Assembly (NCBI GenBank): GCA_021781965.1
Contig: JAJXVU010000010.1
Span: 1-64,000, forward strand
Length of the DNA: 64,000 nucleotides
Direction of reading: 5' to 3'
Origin: Pseudomonadota bacterium
Lineage (GTDB): Bacteria > Pseudomonadota > Gammaproteobacteria > UBA1113
This document shows, in pieces, positions 19,001-27,554 of this stretch (position 1 is its first letter; each line of letters begins with the position of its first letter). The translations under genes and the position numbers were made by a program. The notes beneath the pieces are model-generated. The model did no database searches, was not told the DNA's origin, and saw only the letters and a list, made by a program, of their open reading frames with translations.

Positions 19001-19350
19001 CGCTGGCCATCTTCCAATAGAATGACGCTGACATCGTCGGCGACTACATTATCGACTTTAATTTCACGGGTAAATAAGCGTATGGCATCTAGGCGTAGCG
19101 AGGGATTTTTAACCGTCACTTCAACCACATCATCGCGATACACGACTTTATCCGCGTATAAGTTGTCTAATAATGCTCCACGTGGCGCATCTATTTCTAA
19201 AGTAAAGGGTAAGATCAGGGGTAAAAAGGTATTCACTAGCTTTAAGCCATACGGAGTTTCCAGTATTACGTAGATAAGTACCGTGAGTCCTAACAGCAAC
19301 AACATGAGGACTACTCGTAGAGCGCGCAGCAGGCTAAACACCCATTTCAT
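16021..19350 (-). CDS. tamB: Translocation and assembly module inner-membrane subunit
   Basis: A 1109-aa AsmA/TamB-family protein. An N-terminal membrane anchor (about residues 5-30, LLRALRVVLMLLLLGLTVLIYVIL) is followed by a long beta-rich periplasmic region and the C-terminal TamB (DUF490) domain with the YLILGKG and DYSIGL regions. With TamA it spans the envelope and is linked to outer membrane protein insertion and phospholipid transport. The start overlaps the tamA stop by 1 nt, so the pair is one operon. Confidence 0.9.
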   Translation of the reverse strand: MKWVFSLLRALRVVLMLLLLGLTVLIYVILETPYGLKLVNTFLPLILPFTLEIDAPRGALLDNLYADKVVYRDDVVEVTVKNPSLRLDAIRLFTREIKVDNVVADDVSVILLEDGQRSTLTRAKLLEDLTLPFSIKLTNSSIKHLVVGEHDQKPWVDLQQASVSALMNGEPRFTLNAEWNDGQLHLIPDVPLHSVNGQFRIDGKLPNYSIAFNSQLQFGTQKNTVVALIGQGDFSGLNLSTVNLRQTKNTVAAPMQVTWLPHFQWAIPSLTGKIHGYPVNGHIAMHSDGDHWQIDNSEIKVHDASLQLNGKYQQQAQFNFKLAIPHMETLIADSKGHLFANGEWTGTAASPHIDATVNAGDIFIDKSLSLQRLQGHLQAQSAYPLDADNYWSQFELVTELLANQVTIGTDSLDAANMQFKGSFDPARAGTLHTEVKNLHVNDSPIESLILDISNKNASQKANMALIWGSKKLTAALSGQYQNQTWQGGLDSLQTNFNMRLQKKNSIVISNNELLVNTTCFNMDKAMLCGDVNWQKGKSLNAKMNGKSIPINTIAQFFLPNQKVAGTFSIDANISGDGHYIQNGGFHFALSDGKVIADSDDKPITLPFRASHIDVSLSQNGLSAEGDLNMLDQPPIRWQLLAPKLNLSDPKWANNPISGYLQFSTRQLGLLANAYPQLKNLKGLLSADMKISGTLADPQFLGNVQLKEGQLDIPALGLHLTPIEFSAQAQNNKITYDGRINTNPGVLTIQGYTDLNPNNRKTELQINGNAITAMNTTEYKVSASPQLHLTWLNKLLTVEGQITIPNAQISPIDLGDTVTLSSDVTFVNGKEKKEKTRLPIRTHVKIILGDKVYLNVKGLTARLAGSVDVQENENSPQTTGIGQISMIGARYKARGENLIVRTGRVIFTGGAVTNPALNVEVTRIVSTYITPNNTTGSGGKNPSVYSGALQSDVLFGARITGTVDVPVITFFSEPAGFTQSQILSYLILGKGESSGSDFDTTLLLKAVSFLDIGGKETAATKNGLQKELGLDEIGVQSQQEYDTQSQSLVDNTSLVLGKALSPKLFVDYSIGLIEPINILRIRYQLSKHFILRSESNTNAQGIDVFYSIEK

Positions 19351-21233
19351 TAGATATTCCCTCCCATTATAAATTGAACAGAGAATCCATTGCCAGAGTT
19401 GTTTCCAATTGGTTTTGCCAACGTCAATTCAATAGGGCCTACAGGAGAAGCATACATGACACCCACGCCTACGCTTCTGTTGATCATTTGTGATAAATCG
19501 GCATTGGGTTGTTGCACACCATTGACGTTGTATTGCGGATTGCCGAAATTATTGACTACATTACCAGCGTCTATGAAAGTAGTACCCCACCATTCTTTAT
19601 AAACGTGTTGTTGATATTCAATGCTACCCACGTATAAGTAACGGCCCGGACCAATCTGCTCGTAATCGTAACCGCGTATACTGTCACTACCACCGGCAAA
19701 ATACTGTAGCGATAATGGAATAGTGGCAGGATCGGCAACGGCGGTATAACCTAGATCGGAACGTAAGATGATACGGCTAAAATCAAAAGGACTTAAAATC
19801 AATTTAGGTGCAAATTCGGCTTGCACGAAATTAGTATCTGAATAGGTGGCTGTGCTAGCACCACGCACAGTAAGATTCATGCTATAACCATTCCGTGGAA
19901 AAACTACATCGTCATAACTGGTTTTATATAAAGTGGCACTCGGTAAAAGCATAGAAGTGCTACGATAAGGAGCGCCCAATAAGGTATAGTGGTCGTGTTG
20001 TAGATTCAAACTGGTACTGGTAGTCCAAGTGCCCCATAATTGTTGTTTACCTACCGTAAATTTTTCTGTTTCACCTTTATTGCTATTAGGGGATTGTTGC
20101 TGATAGCTGGCCCCTATATAGTATTGTTGATTGACCGGATCTTTGCCTGGAATAATATAGCGTAGATCCACGGTGCTTTGTACGGTGGATAATTGCATGA
20201 AGGCTTTAAAATATTGGCCAGTATCGGTTACATGGCGTTCATCCCATGTCGCCGTCAATCGTGGACCAGTGTCCGTACCATAACCCACACCGACGTTGTA
20301 GGACTGCGCTTTGCTAGGCGTTAAATCGACCGAAATAGGGATGTCGGTACTGTCTGTGGTTTGCTGAGGATCCACATTGATAGCACTAAAATAAGGTGTT
20401 CCTGCTAAACTTTCTTGTAACTTCAAGACTGCTACGGGCGAATAAGTATCGCCTTTTTGGAAATGGGGGAAGCGCTCTAAGAAGGCATTGTCATAGTAGC
20501 TTTGATTAAATTGCACCGCGCCGAAATAATATTGGGGCCCGGTATTAAAGACTAAATTGATATCCGCTAGATGTGTTGTCTTATTAACGATAATCTCGTG
20601 CTCCGTAAATTCGGGCGACATATAGCCAGCAGTATTAGCGAGAGCCGCAAATTTCTTTTTGCTTTGTTCGTATAAATCCGTATTTAAAGGCAACCCTTTT
20701 TTTAATGGAAAATCGGCTATAGCTTGCTGCAAGGCCTTATCTTTCTCTCCAGGACCTGTGATAGCAATGTGTACATTATTGATATAAGTTTGTGGCCCGG
20801 GTTGTATTTTGATAGCAACAGCCCATTCATTTTTTTTGGTTTGCTGTTTTTTGACGGTAATGGTGGGTGTAAAATAACCATAAGGCGCTAAGGCCTTTTT
20901 CACTGTATCGCTAATTTCATCAAATATGGCCGCGACCTCAGGCTCGCTGGCGTTATCTGGCAAACGTCTAGGCAAACTGTCTACGCTTTTTTGTACATTT
21001 TCTAGAACAGACTCTTTCACGCCAGAAACGGTAAAAACAAATAATGTGGGGGTTGCTTGTACAATATTAGACAGTGATAGCAAGACGCCCAATAACAAAG
21101 ACCTATACGCACGGTACTTTTTGCGGTGATGGCTGCGTTTTGCGGTTAAATTAAACACTATTATCCAAAAAGTCCATGGGTATAGAGACAAGGCAGTATT
21201 ATACCAATATATAGGTAGGGACGTGAATAGCAT
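19350..21233 (-). CDS. tamA: Translocation and assembly module outer-membrane subunit
   Basis: An Omp85-family protein with three POTRA domains (about residues 65-305) and a 16-strand beta-barrel C-terminus, including the GGSDSIRGYDYEQIGP loop (Omp85 RGY motif). The signal peptide is KYRAYRSLLLGVLLSLSNIVQA. The longest frame starts at 21233, but a GTG at 21158 (V26) with TTGGAT upstream gives a more normal signal peptide and may be the real start. It is co-transcribed with tamB. Confidence 0.9.
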   Translation of the reverse strand: MLFTSLPIYWYNTALSLYPWTFWIIVFNLTAKRSHHRKKYRAYRSLLLGVLLSLSNIVQATPTLFVFTVSGVKESVLENVQKSVDSLPRRLPDNASEPEVAAIFDEISDTVKKALAPYGYFTPTITVKKQQTKKNEWAVAIKIQPGPQTYINNVHIAITGPGEKDKALQQAIADFPLKKGLPLNTDLYEQSKKKFAALANTAGYMSPEFTEHEIIVNKTTHLADINLVFNTGPQYYFGAVQFNQSYYDNAFLERFPHFQKGDTYSPVAVLKLQESLAGTPYFSAINVDPQQTTDSTDIPISVDLTPSKAQSYNVGVGYGTDTGPRLTATWDERHVTDTGQYFKAFMQLSTVQSTVDLRYIIPGKDPVNQQYYIGASYQQQSPNSNKGETEKFTVGKQQLWGTWTTSTSLNLQHDHYTLLGAPYRSTSMLLPSATLYKTSYDDVVFPRNGYSMNLTVRGASTATYSDTNFVQAEFAPKLILSPFDFSRIILRSDLGYTAVADPATIPLSLQYFAGGSDSIRGYDYEQIGPGRYLYVGSIEYQQHVYKEWWGTTFIDAGNVVNNFGNPQYNVNGVQQPNADLSQMINRSVGVGVMYASPVGPIELTLAKPIGNNSGNGFSVQFIMGGNI

Positions 21234-21347
21234 TGAATAACCATTATAAGTTATTGACAGTATTCAGCATTTAATGTATTGTATACTTAATAAATTATCC
21301 CCTTAACTTTTTTTAATGAATAGCTTATCGTGCAGGAGATAATAATT

Positions 21348-21821
21348 ATGGTCTATGTTAAACGAAAAACCAAACAAATATTGCATCTGTCCACCCCTAA
21401 AATCAAAACCAAAGTACGTATTCCTCTAGCGCGTGGCGAATGCTATTTTTATAGTTTTGAAGGATTATGTTCATATAAAGAACATATCGCACTTTCTTTT
21501 AAACAAGCCACCCTTGAGGAAAGGCCCATAGTGGCCATGCATCATGGCTGTTTTAAGAATGGTGCACTAGAATTGGAGCCCTGCGTTTGTGGTGATAAAC
21601 TGTGGGAATCCATACAATATTTTAGTGAGAATAGCGGCATTTTACTGTATTTAGCGCAAGATAGCTGCTGCGATATGCGATATCCTGATGTACGCAATTA
21701 TAAAGCAGCAGCACAAATGTTAACAATAATGGATGTGAAAACGATAAGATTGTTATCCAGCAATGCAGAACAAGTGCGTCAATTGCAAGAGCAGGGGATA
21801 GAAGTTATAGAGGCTTTTTAA
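21348..21821 (+). CDS. Shortened GTP cyclohydrolase II-like (RibA-like) protein
   Basis: 157 aa. The zinc motif of RibA, C-x10-C-x-C-G, is exact (C68, C79, C81 in HHGCFKNGALELEPCVCGDKL). The preceding KEHIALS, the following GILLYLAQD and the C-terminal DVRNYKAAAQML...IRLLSSNAEQVRQLQEQGIEVIE align with RibA. Missing is a ~35-residue block that in RibA holds EGR(N/G)IGL, AYxLQDxGxDT and the catalytic Asp/Arg region, so normal GTP ring opening is unlikely. The start at 21348 has AGGAG 9 nt upstream. It could be a regulatory or repurposed paralogue, or a decaying one. Confidence 0.65.
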   Translation: MVYVKRKTKQILHLSTPKIKTKVRIPLARGECYFYSFEGLCSYKEHIALSFKQATLEERPIVAMHHGCFKNGALELEPCVCGDKLWESIQYFSENSGILLYLAQDSCCDMRYPDVRNYKAAAQMLTIMDVKTIRLLSSNAEQVRQLQEQGIEVIEAF

Positions 21822-21876
21822 CCTTGTATGGGTGTGGTAGAGTATGCATCTATCGCAGATGAAGATGCGAATCGGT

Positions 21877-21910
21877 GCGTAGGAGCAGGCACGGGGGCCT
21901 GCCCCTACGC
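21877..21910. repeat. GTAGGGGC-type hairpin (family D)
   Basis: GCGTAGGAGCAGGC and GCCTGCCCCTACGC form a 14-bp stem with one mismatch around a 6-nt loop. Related GC-rich hairpin sequence occurs near 59171 and 62055. It has no T-run and looks like a REP-type intergenic repeat. Confidence 0.6.
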
Positions 21911-21942
21911 GCAAACTGGTTGTATCATTAAAGAGGAAAAAT

Positions 21943-22536
21943 ATGTTTATATCCATTATCGTCGGCAGTTCACGCCAAAATTCACAATCTGCCAAAGTAG
22001 GGCAATATGTCAGTAGTTTAGTGGCCACTAAACATTCTATACACAGCGTTAAAGATTTGTTGCCTAAGCTATGGGACAGCGATGATTTTGAAAGCATGAA
22101 AGAACAGTTTGCGGCTAAAAATGAAATTATTTCCGAAGAATTAAATCAAGCCGATGCTTTTATTTTTGTGGTCCCAGAATGGCATGGTATGGTTCCACCC
22201 GCTATGAAAAACTTATTTGTAACCTGCGATAAAGAATTAGCTCATAAGCCCGCATTGCTGGTCGCCGTGTCGGCGGGTATTGGAGGCTCTTACCCCATTG
22301 CTGAATTGCGCATGAGCAGCTATAAAAATAGTCGAGTTTGTTATATTCCTGATCATGTCATTGTGCGTGGAGTAGAACAAGTTCTCAATACGCCCGATAG
22401 TGCTAATCAAGACGATACGCGTATTCGTGAACGTTTAGCCTATTCGGTTAAAGTATTAGAAGAATACGCCAAAGCATTTCAAAGTATACGCAAGAGTGGG
22501 ATTATAGATCTTGCAACTTACCCTAATGGAATGTAG
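21943..22536 (+). CDS. NAD(P)H-dependent FMN reductase family protein
   Basis: A 197-aa flavodoxin-like protein. SIIVGSSRQNSQSAKVG is the FMN phosphate loop, and VVPEWHGMVPPAMKNLF is the family's mid motif (P-E-Y/W-N/H-G). It probably reduces FMN, quinones or azo compounds in the cytoplasm; the substrate is unknown. AGAGGAAA precedes the ATG. It is a stand-alone gene. Confidence 0.8.
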   Translation: MFISIIVGSSRQNSQSAKVGQYVSSLVATKHSIHSVKDLLPKLWDSDDFESMKEQFAAKNEIISEELNQADAFIFVVPEWHGMVPPAMKNLFVTCDKELAHKPALLVAVSAGIGGSYPIAELRMSSYKNSRVCYIPDHVIVRGVEQVLNTPDSANQDDTRIRERLAYSVKVLEEYAKAFQSIRKSGIIDLATYPNGM

Positions 22537-22629
22537 GATATAGAACTACACAACAGCATTTTAACATATACGAAAGAGTGGGTTATAGATTTCGGACTTA
22601 TCTTAATGGATATAGGATATATACCCATT

Positions 22630-23955
22630 CTACTTCAAGATGCGAGAGCAATACTTTAATGCCTGTAAAGTGATCTCCTTTAAATCGGTCAAGGTTTGTA
22701 ACGGAATATTCAGCGGCGGTAGCCAGTAGAGCGTGCTACCTATAGGACGTATTAAGGCACCTATTTCAGCAGCTTTTTGTGCTAAAAGTTGATTGAGCTT
22801 TTCATTATGCCCCCAGACAAAATCAGCGGCAACTATAGCTCCTATGGCGCGTACATTCTGTAATAGATGGGTTTTGTCGGCTATTTCTTTCATATGCGCA
22901 TAAAGAATAGTCTCTAACATGTGCGCTCTGGCACAGTAATTACCTGTTTCTATAATCTTGAGTGTGGTTAAAGCTAAACTTGCACCTAGGGCATTGCCAG
23001 AATAAGTGTGTGAATGCAAAAATGCTTTGCCACGGTCGTAGTCATCATAAAATAGTTGATAAATTATATCGCTGGTTAAGACCACGCTAAAAGGCAGCCA
23101 TCCTGAGGTTAAACCTTTAGATAAACAGACAAAATCGGCTTCAATATTGGCATATTCACAAGCTAGCATTTTGCCTGTACGACCTATGCCGGTCATAATT
23201 TCATCTGCAATGATGTGTATATCATGGTATTTTGCCCAGGAAGCCAAGCGCGCTAAAAAATCGGCGCTATAGATTCTCATACCGGCGGCACCTTGTATTA
23301 TGGGTTCTAGGATGATAGCGGTGGTGCTATCTGCATATTGCTCTAATATTTTTTCTATTTTTAGCCAGTGTGCATTCGCATCATTCCACAGTGGATCGTC
23401 AAGATTGTCTACGTAGGCAGCCTCTATAAAAATAGGCGTAAATAGCATCGCGGCATAAGGCTGTTTATACAAAGCCAAATCACTTACGCTCAAAGCGCCT
23501 ATAGTTTCTCCATGGTAACCATTCTTAAGAGCAATAAATCGCTGGCGATGCTTTTGATTTTTTAGCGTTCGTGTATGTAAACTCATTTTTAAAGCAATTT
23601 CTACTGCCGATGAACCATCACCGGCATAAAAAACCTTATTTAAATTAGGAGACAGAGCTGTTAGTTTTTGTGCCAATTGTACGATGGTGTCATGTGTGGT
23701 GTGAGCAAAAAGTACATGTTCAAATTTTTCTACTTGCTTGAATAAAGCTGCTTTGAGCAATGGGTGGTTGTGTCCTAGCGATTTACACCACCAACTGGAG
23801 ATGGCATCAATTATTTTTTTACCGTTGGCAAGTTCTATATAACTGCCATAAGAGCTTTTTATGACCAGTGGCTTGAATATTTCGTAGTCTTTCATCTGTG
23901 CGCACGGATGCCAGTTTAAATTTTGATCGAGCTGTTGCAATTCATCGCTATTCAT
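22630..23955 (-). CDS. bioA: Adenosylmethionine-8-amino-7-oxononanoate aminotransferase
   Basis: A class III PLP aminotransferase converting KAPA to DAPA with SAM as amino donor. The PLP lysine is K280 (CLSKGLTSGWLPF); IISSWWCKSLGHNHP near residue 55 and the DEIMTGIGRTG motif are typical of BioA. 441 aa. It is divergent from bioB. A candidate BirA operator (23955-23988) covers its start and RBS (TAAGGTTT). Confidence 0.95.
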   Translation of the reverse strand: MNSDELQQLDQNLNWHPCAQMKDYEIFKPLVIKSSYGSYIELANGKKIIDAISSWWCKSLGHNHPLLKAALFKQVEKFEHVLFAHTTHDTIVQLAQKLTALSPNLNKVFYAGDGSSAVEIALKMSLHTRTLKNQKHRQRFIALKNGYHGETIGALSVSDLALYKQPYAAMLFTPIFIEAAYVDNLDDPLWNDANAHWLKIEKILEQYADSTTAIILEPIIQGAAGMRIYSADFLARLASWAKYHDIHIIADEIMTGIGRTGKMLACEYANIEADFVCLSKGLTSGWLPFSVVLTSDIIYQLFYDDYDRGKAFLHSHTYSGNALGASLALTTLKIIETGNYCARAHMLETILYAHMKEIADKTHLLQNVRAIGAIVAADFVWGHNEKLNQLLAQKAAEIGALIRPIGSTLYWLPPLNIPLQTLTDLKEITLQALKYCSRILK

Positions 23956-23988
23956 TAGTAAACCTTAAATAAAAAATTAGTTGACTAA
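23955..23988. promoter_or_regulatory. Candidate BirA operator between bioA and bioB
   Basis: An inverted repeat TTAGTAAAC-N16-GTTGACTAA (one mismatch between arms). The E. coli bio operator has TGTAAACC-N16-GGTTTACA arms, with the same spacing and related bases. It lies in the bioA/bioB divergent region, covers the bioA RBS and overlaps the bioB -35. birA with an N-terminal helix-turn-helix is encoded 4 kb away. The site is seen; binding is inferred. Confidence 0.65.
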
Positions 23989-24009
23989 AGGGATCTTAGC
24001 AGTTATTAT
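23981..24009 (+). promoter_or_regulatory. bioB operon promoter
   Basis: -35 TTGACT (23981-23986), a 17-bp spacer and -10 TATTAT (24004-24009). The -35 lies inside the right arm of the inverted repeat, so BirA bound there would block RNA polymerase. Confidence 0.65.
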
Positions 24010-24040
24010 CCGCGGCAACAATCTTTAATAGGAAATCATA

Positions 24041-25000
24041 ATGACCGAATTACTGTGGAATGAACAAAAATGTCTCACTTTAATGGATCAACCTTTTTTT
24101 GAACTGATTCATGAGGCCTATACAGTACATAAGCAAAATTTTAAGGTAGGGGATATGGAGTTTTGTACTTTAGCCAGTATCAAAACGGGTGCTTGCCCAG
24201 AAGATTGTGCTTATTGTCCACAAAGTGCGCATTATAATACAGGCTTAAAAAAAGAAAAGTTAATGGATATCGATAGCGTTATAACTGCCGCAAGTAATGC
24301 TAAACAAAATGGTGCTACACGATTTTGCATGGGCGCGGCCTGGCGTAGCCCCCCAAAAAAAGATTTGCCCAGGGTGGCAGCCATGATCCGTGCGGTAAAA
24401 GACTTAGGTTTAGAAAGTTGCGTTACTCTAGGCTTGTTAGAGGCTGATGATGCTGTGGCATTAAAAGAAGCGGGTTTAGATTTTTATAATCACAATCTAG
24501 ACAGCTCAGCAGAATTTTACAGCACCATTATTCAAACAAGGACTTATGAGGATAGATTAAATACCTTAAAGCAGGTGATGGCTGCCGGAATCAAAGTTTG
24601 TAGCGGCGGAATTTTGGGTATGGGGGAAACTAGAATAGACAGAATTAGAATGTTACTGACTTTATATGAATTGCCTATAAGCCCTAAAAGTATTCCCATT
24701 AACCAATTGATTCCCATTCCAGGTACACCCTTAGCAAAAGCGCCGCCCTTAGATCCTTTTGAGTTGATTAGAACCATTGCTGTGACGCGTATTTTATTTC
24801 CTGAAGCGAGGATCCGTTTATCGGCTGGCAGAGAAAATATGGTGGATGAAACACAAGCCTGGTGTTTTATGGCTGGCGCTAATTCACTATTCATAGGCGA
24901 TACATTGTTAACAGCTAAAAATCCTAGACTGGAACATGATCGTATCTTATTGCAAAAACTCAATATGCAACTTCCTGAAGTCTGTAATGCTAAGTCATAA
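24041..25000 (+). CDS. bioB: Biotin synthase (radical SAM)
   Basis: Inserts sulfur into dethiobiotin. The radical-SAM motif C52-x3-C56-x2-C59 is in [21 protein letters not shown] and the C-terminal RLSAGRENM region, which contributes to the second Fe-S cluster, are conserved. 319 aa, normal length. It is first in the operon bioB-F-H-C-D, whose genes overlap or nearly touch. Confidence 0.97.
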   Translation: MTELLWNEQKCLTLMDQPFFELIHEAYTVHKQNFKVGDMEFCTLASIKTGACPEDCAYCPQSAHYNTGLKKEKLMDIDSVITAASNAKQNGATRFCMGAAWRSPPKKDLPRVAAMIRAVKDLGLESCVTLGLLEADDAVALKEAGLDFYNHNLDSSAEFYSTIIQTRTYEDRLNTLKQVMAAGIKVCSGGILGMGETRIDRIRMLLTLYELPISPKSIPINQLIPIPGTPLAKAPPLDPFELIRTIAVTRILFPEARIRLSAGRENMVDETQAWCFMAGANSLFIGDTLLTAKNPRLEHDRILLQKLNMQLPEVCNAKS

Positions 25001-25013
25001 TCAAGAAAAAAGA

Positions 25014-26135
25014 ATGGTCAATTGGCAGCAAAATAATTTAATGCGGCAACGCCATATTATCGATAATCGTCATTACGGTGATAATATCATTTATATAGAG
25101 GGAAATCCCTGTCTTAACTTTGCCAGCAATGATTATTTAGGCTTAGTTCAGCATCCGACTGTTAATGCAGCAATGATCGCCGGGGTCAAACAATATGGCA
25201 TAGGCAGTGGTGCATCGGCAATGGTAGCGGGGTATTTTAATGAACACGACAGTATTGAGCAAGAGTTTGCACAATGGCTAGGTTGCGAACGTGCTATTTT
25301 GTTTAGTTCAGGGTATTCAGCCAATATAGGGGTTATGACTGCTTTGTTAGGACGGGATGATACGGTTATTTCCGACAAATTATGTCATGCTTCATTATTA
25401 GATGGGATACAATTATCCAGAGCGAAACACTATCGCTATCAGCACAATGATGTTGCACATTTGCAAAAAATAGCCTGCAAAGTAAAGCCCAATATGATTG
25501 TGAGTGAAAACATTTTTAGCATGCAAGGCGATATTGCACCCATAGCTGAGCTTATTGCTGTAGCTGAAGAACATCAAGCAGGCTTAGTGATCGATGATGC
25601 GCATGGTATAGGTGTATTGGGTTGTGATGGTCGTAGTATAAGCGAGTATAAATCTAAATTATTGTGTATGGTGATGCCATTGGGTAAAGCTTTTAATTCC
25701 ATGGGCGCCATTGTTGCAGGGGATAGTAAAATAATAGAGTCTATTTTGCAATTTTCTAGGAGTTATATATACAGCACTGCTTTGCCGCCAGCGCTGTGTT
25801 CTGCGCTTAGAACCACTTTGCAAATCATTCAGAAAGAAACCTGGCGACGAGACGCGCTGAATGATAATATTGATTTTTTCAATGCGAAAGCCTTAGCAAG
25901 GAAACTGCCTTTAGTTTCTATGAATAAAACACCTATTAGAGTATTAATCATAGGCGATAATCAAAAAGTGATATGGTTACAGGAACAGCTGTTGAAACAA
26001 GGCATTTACATTGCGGCTATACGTCCACCCACTGTGCCGAAAAATAGTGCCTGTTTAAGGATTTCACTGAATAGTTTGCATACTAAAACAGAAATCGTTT
26101 GCGTTTTAGATAAGATCTGCGAATATTATCTATGA
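25014..26135 (+). CDS. bioF: 8-amino-7-oxononanoate synthase
   Basis: PLP enzyme condensing pimeloyl-ACP with L-alanine. The PLP lysine is K225 (LGKAFNSMGAIVAG); FASNDYLGL and DDAHGIGVLG are conserved. The start at 25014 (MVNWQQN) is chosen by analogy with BioF MSWQ; longer in-frame starts would overlap bioB. 373 aa. Its stop overlaps the bioH start by 4 bp. Confidence 0.94.
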   Translation: MVNWQQNNLMRQRHIIDNRHYGDNIIYIEGNPCLNFASNDYLGLVQHPTVNAAMIAGVKQYGIGSGASAMVAGYFNEHDSIEQEFAQWLGCERAILFSSGYSANIGVMTALLGRDDTVISDKLCHASLLDGIQLSRAKHYRYQHNDVAHLQKIACKVKPNMIVSENIFSMQGDIAPIAELIAVAEEHQAGLVIDDAHGIGVLGCDGRSISEYKSKLLCMVMPLGKAFNSMGAIVAGDSKIIESILQFSRSYIYSTALPPALCSALRTTLQIIQKETWRRDALNDNIDFFNAKALARKLPLVSMNKTPIRVLIIGDNQKVIWLQEQLLKQGIYIAAIRPPTVPKNSACLRISLNSLHTKTEIVCVLDKICEYYL

Positions 26136-26821
26136 AAAATGAACTTATTTACACTATTCCGGGATGGGGATTTTCTGCCGGTATTTTAAAGCAAGGCGCA
26201 TTGGCAGGTAAAACCTGCTTTGGATTAGATTATCTTGACTATAGTGATCTATCTATAGATGGTATATCTTTAGACTTATCAACAGCTATAAAGCAACCTT
26301 CTATTCTAATCGCTTGGTCCCTGGGGGGGGTGTTTGCGATTAAAATAGCGAGCCTTTTTCCTGAGAAAGTTAAAAAGCTGATATTATTGGCGAGTCAGCC
26401 TAGATTGATAGCAGATACGGGTTACAGTGGCATTGATCCTCAGGCAATGAATATTTTTATAGAATTGGCGTATCAAGACTTTCCCAGGTTGAAACAACAG
26501 TTTATCAATAAAGTTAACTTCCCGAGCAAAAATGACGTTGGGCCATTCTTTTTAGATGACTTCTCAAAACAGCTAAAACCCCTGTCAAAAATTTTAGCGA
26601 CTGCTGATTTGCGCGATGAGTATCGCTATTTAAAGACTGAAATATTACATATTATTGGTGATAAAGATGCAGTCTTAAAACAGGATGAACAGAGCTTATG
26701 TAAGATTAATAGTAATATTAAAGTTGTGCGTGTAGCGAATGCTGGACATTGTGGTTTTTTGACGCATACACTGTTGTATCGTTCAATTATAGATGAATTT
26801 ATCGCGAGCAAATATGTATAA
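26132..26821 (+). CDS. bioH: Pimeloyl-ACP methyl ester carboxylesterase
   Basis: An alpha/beta hydrolase freeing pimeloyl-ACP from its methyl ester after BioC-primed chain extension. The nucleophile is S63 in AWSLGG (usual GWSLGG), the Asp is in the GDKDAVLK loop and H206 in AGHCGF. 229 aa, slightly shorter than E. coli BioH (256). A run of eight G (26323-26330) directly follows the Ser codon and could be mutation-prone. Position between bioF and bioC supports the role. Confidence 0.85.
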   Translation: MKNELIYTIPGWGFSAGILKQGALAGKTCFGLDYLDYSDLSIDGISLDLSTAIKQPSILIAWSLGGVFAIKIASLFPEKVKKLILLASQPRLIADTGYSGIDPQAMNIFIELAYQDFPRLKQQFINKVNFPSKNDVGPFFLDDFSKQLKPLSKILATADLRDEYRYLKTEILHIIGDKDAVLKQDEQSLCKINSNIKVVRVANAGHCGFLTHTLLYRSIIDEFIASKYV

Positions 26822-27554
26822 AGAAAGAATAAAGCATCATTTCAATAGGGCATATAAAACTTACGATGATTATTGCGCAGTGCAAAATGATGCCAGCCAA
26901 CGCACACTAGAATTGTTAATGCAGCACGAATTTCATTTTGAAGAAATAGCCGACTTTGCCTGTGGCACAGGGGAGAGCACCTTAAGACTTATAAAACAGA
27001 TAAGATATGAGAAATGCTATGCCATCGATTTTTCAGATAAATTGCTAAATGTTGCTGAAAATAAATTGCCCGATACTGTGCGTTGTATTTTGTCTGATTT
27101 TGATACGTCACTATTTCCTAATGATTCTTTAGCCCTTATTTTTTGCAACATGGGATTGCAATGGTCTTTAAATTTAGAAAGAACATTATCTTTATTTAAT
27201 CGCTATTTAACAAAAAATGGATACTTTGCTTTTTCTATGCCTGTAACCGGAAACTTTCCTGAGATGAAGACCGAATTTAAATCATTACTCTTTTCGTCCG
27301 AGCAAATTATTCATATTTTGAATAACACTGGATTTAAGCTGGTAGCGCATTGCGGTTATAAAAATATTCAATTGTTTGAGTCATATTGTTATGCTTTGAA
27401 ATCGTTGCAAAGAACAGGTGCTAATTTTTCACCTAAATTTAATAATAAAGGTTTAAAAAGAGTAAATGTACGAGAGATCTTTGTAGAAGATTGCATGGTG
27501 CCAAAATTAACCTATCACATAGGATTCTTTTTGTGTCAAAAACGATCTTTATAA
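26814..27554 (+). CDS. bioC: Malonyl-ACP O-methyltransferase
   Basis: A SAM-dependent methyltransferase that starts pimelate synthesis by capping malonyl-ACP. Motif I is FADFACGTGESTLRL; CNMGLQWSLNLERTL is the BioC W motif region. The start at 26814 (MYKERIKHHFNRAYKTYDDY) aligns with the BioC N-terminus and overlaps the bioH stop. 246 aa. Confidence 0.9.
   Translation: MYKERIKHHFNRAYKTYDDYCAVQNDASQRTLELLMQHEFHFEEIADFACGTGESTLRLIKQIRYEKCYAIDFSDKLLNVAENKLPDTVRCILSDFDTSLFPNDSLALIFCNMGLQWSLNLERTLSLFNRYLTKNGYFAFSMPVTGNFPEMKTEFKSLLFSSEQIIHILNNTGFKLVAHCGYKNIQLFESYCYALKSLQRTGANFSPKFNNKGLKRVNVREIFVEDCMVPKLTYHIGFFLCQKRSL

Noticed and set aside
21241-21347. TTGACA...TATTGT as a firm promoter for the RibA-like gene
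   Set aside because: The -35 is perfect but the -10 is weak at 17 bp, and better -10-like sequences have wrong spacing. Left unannotated.
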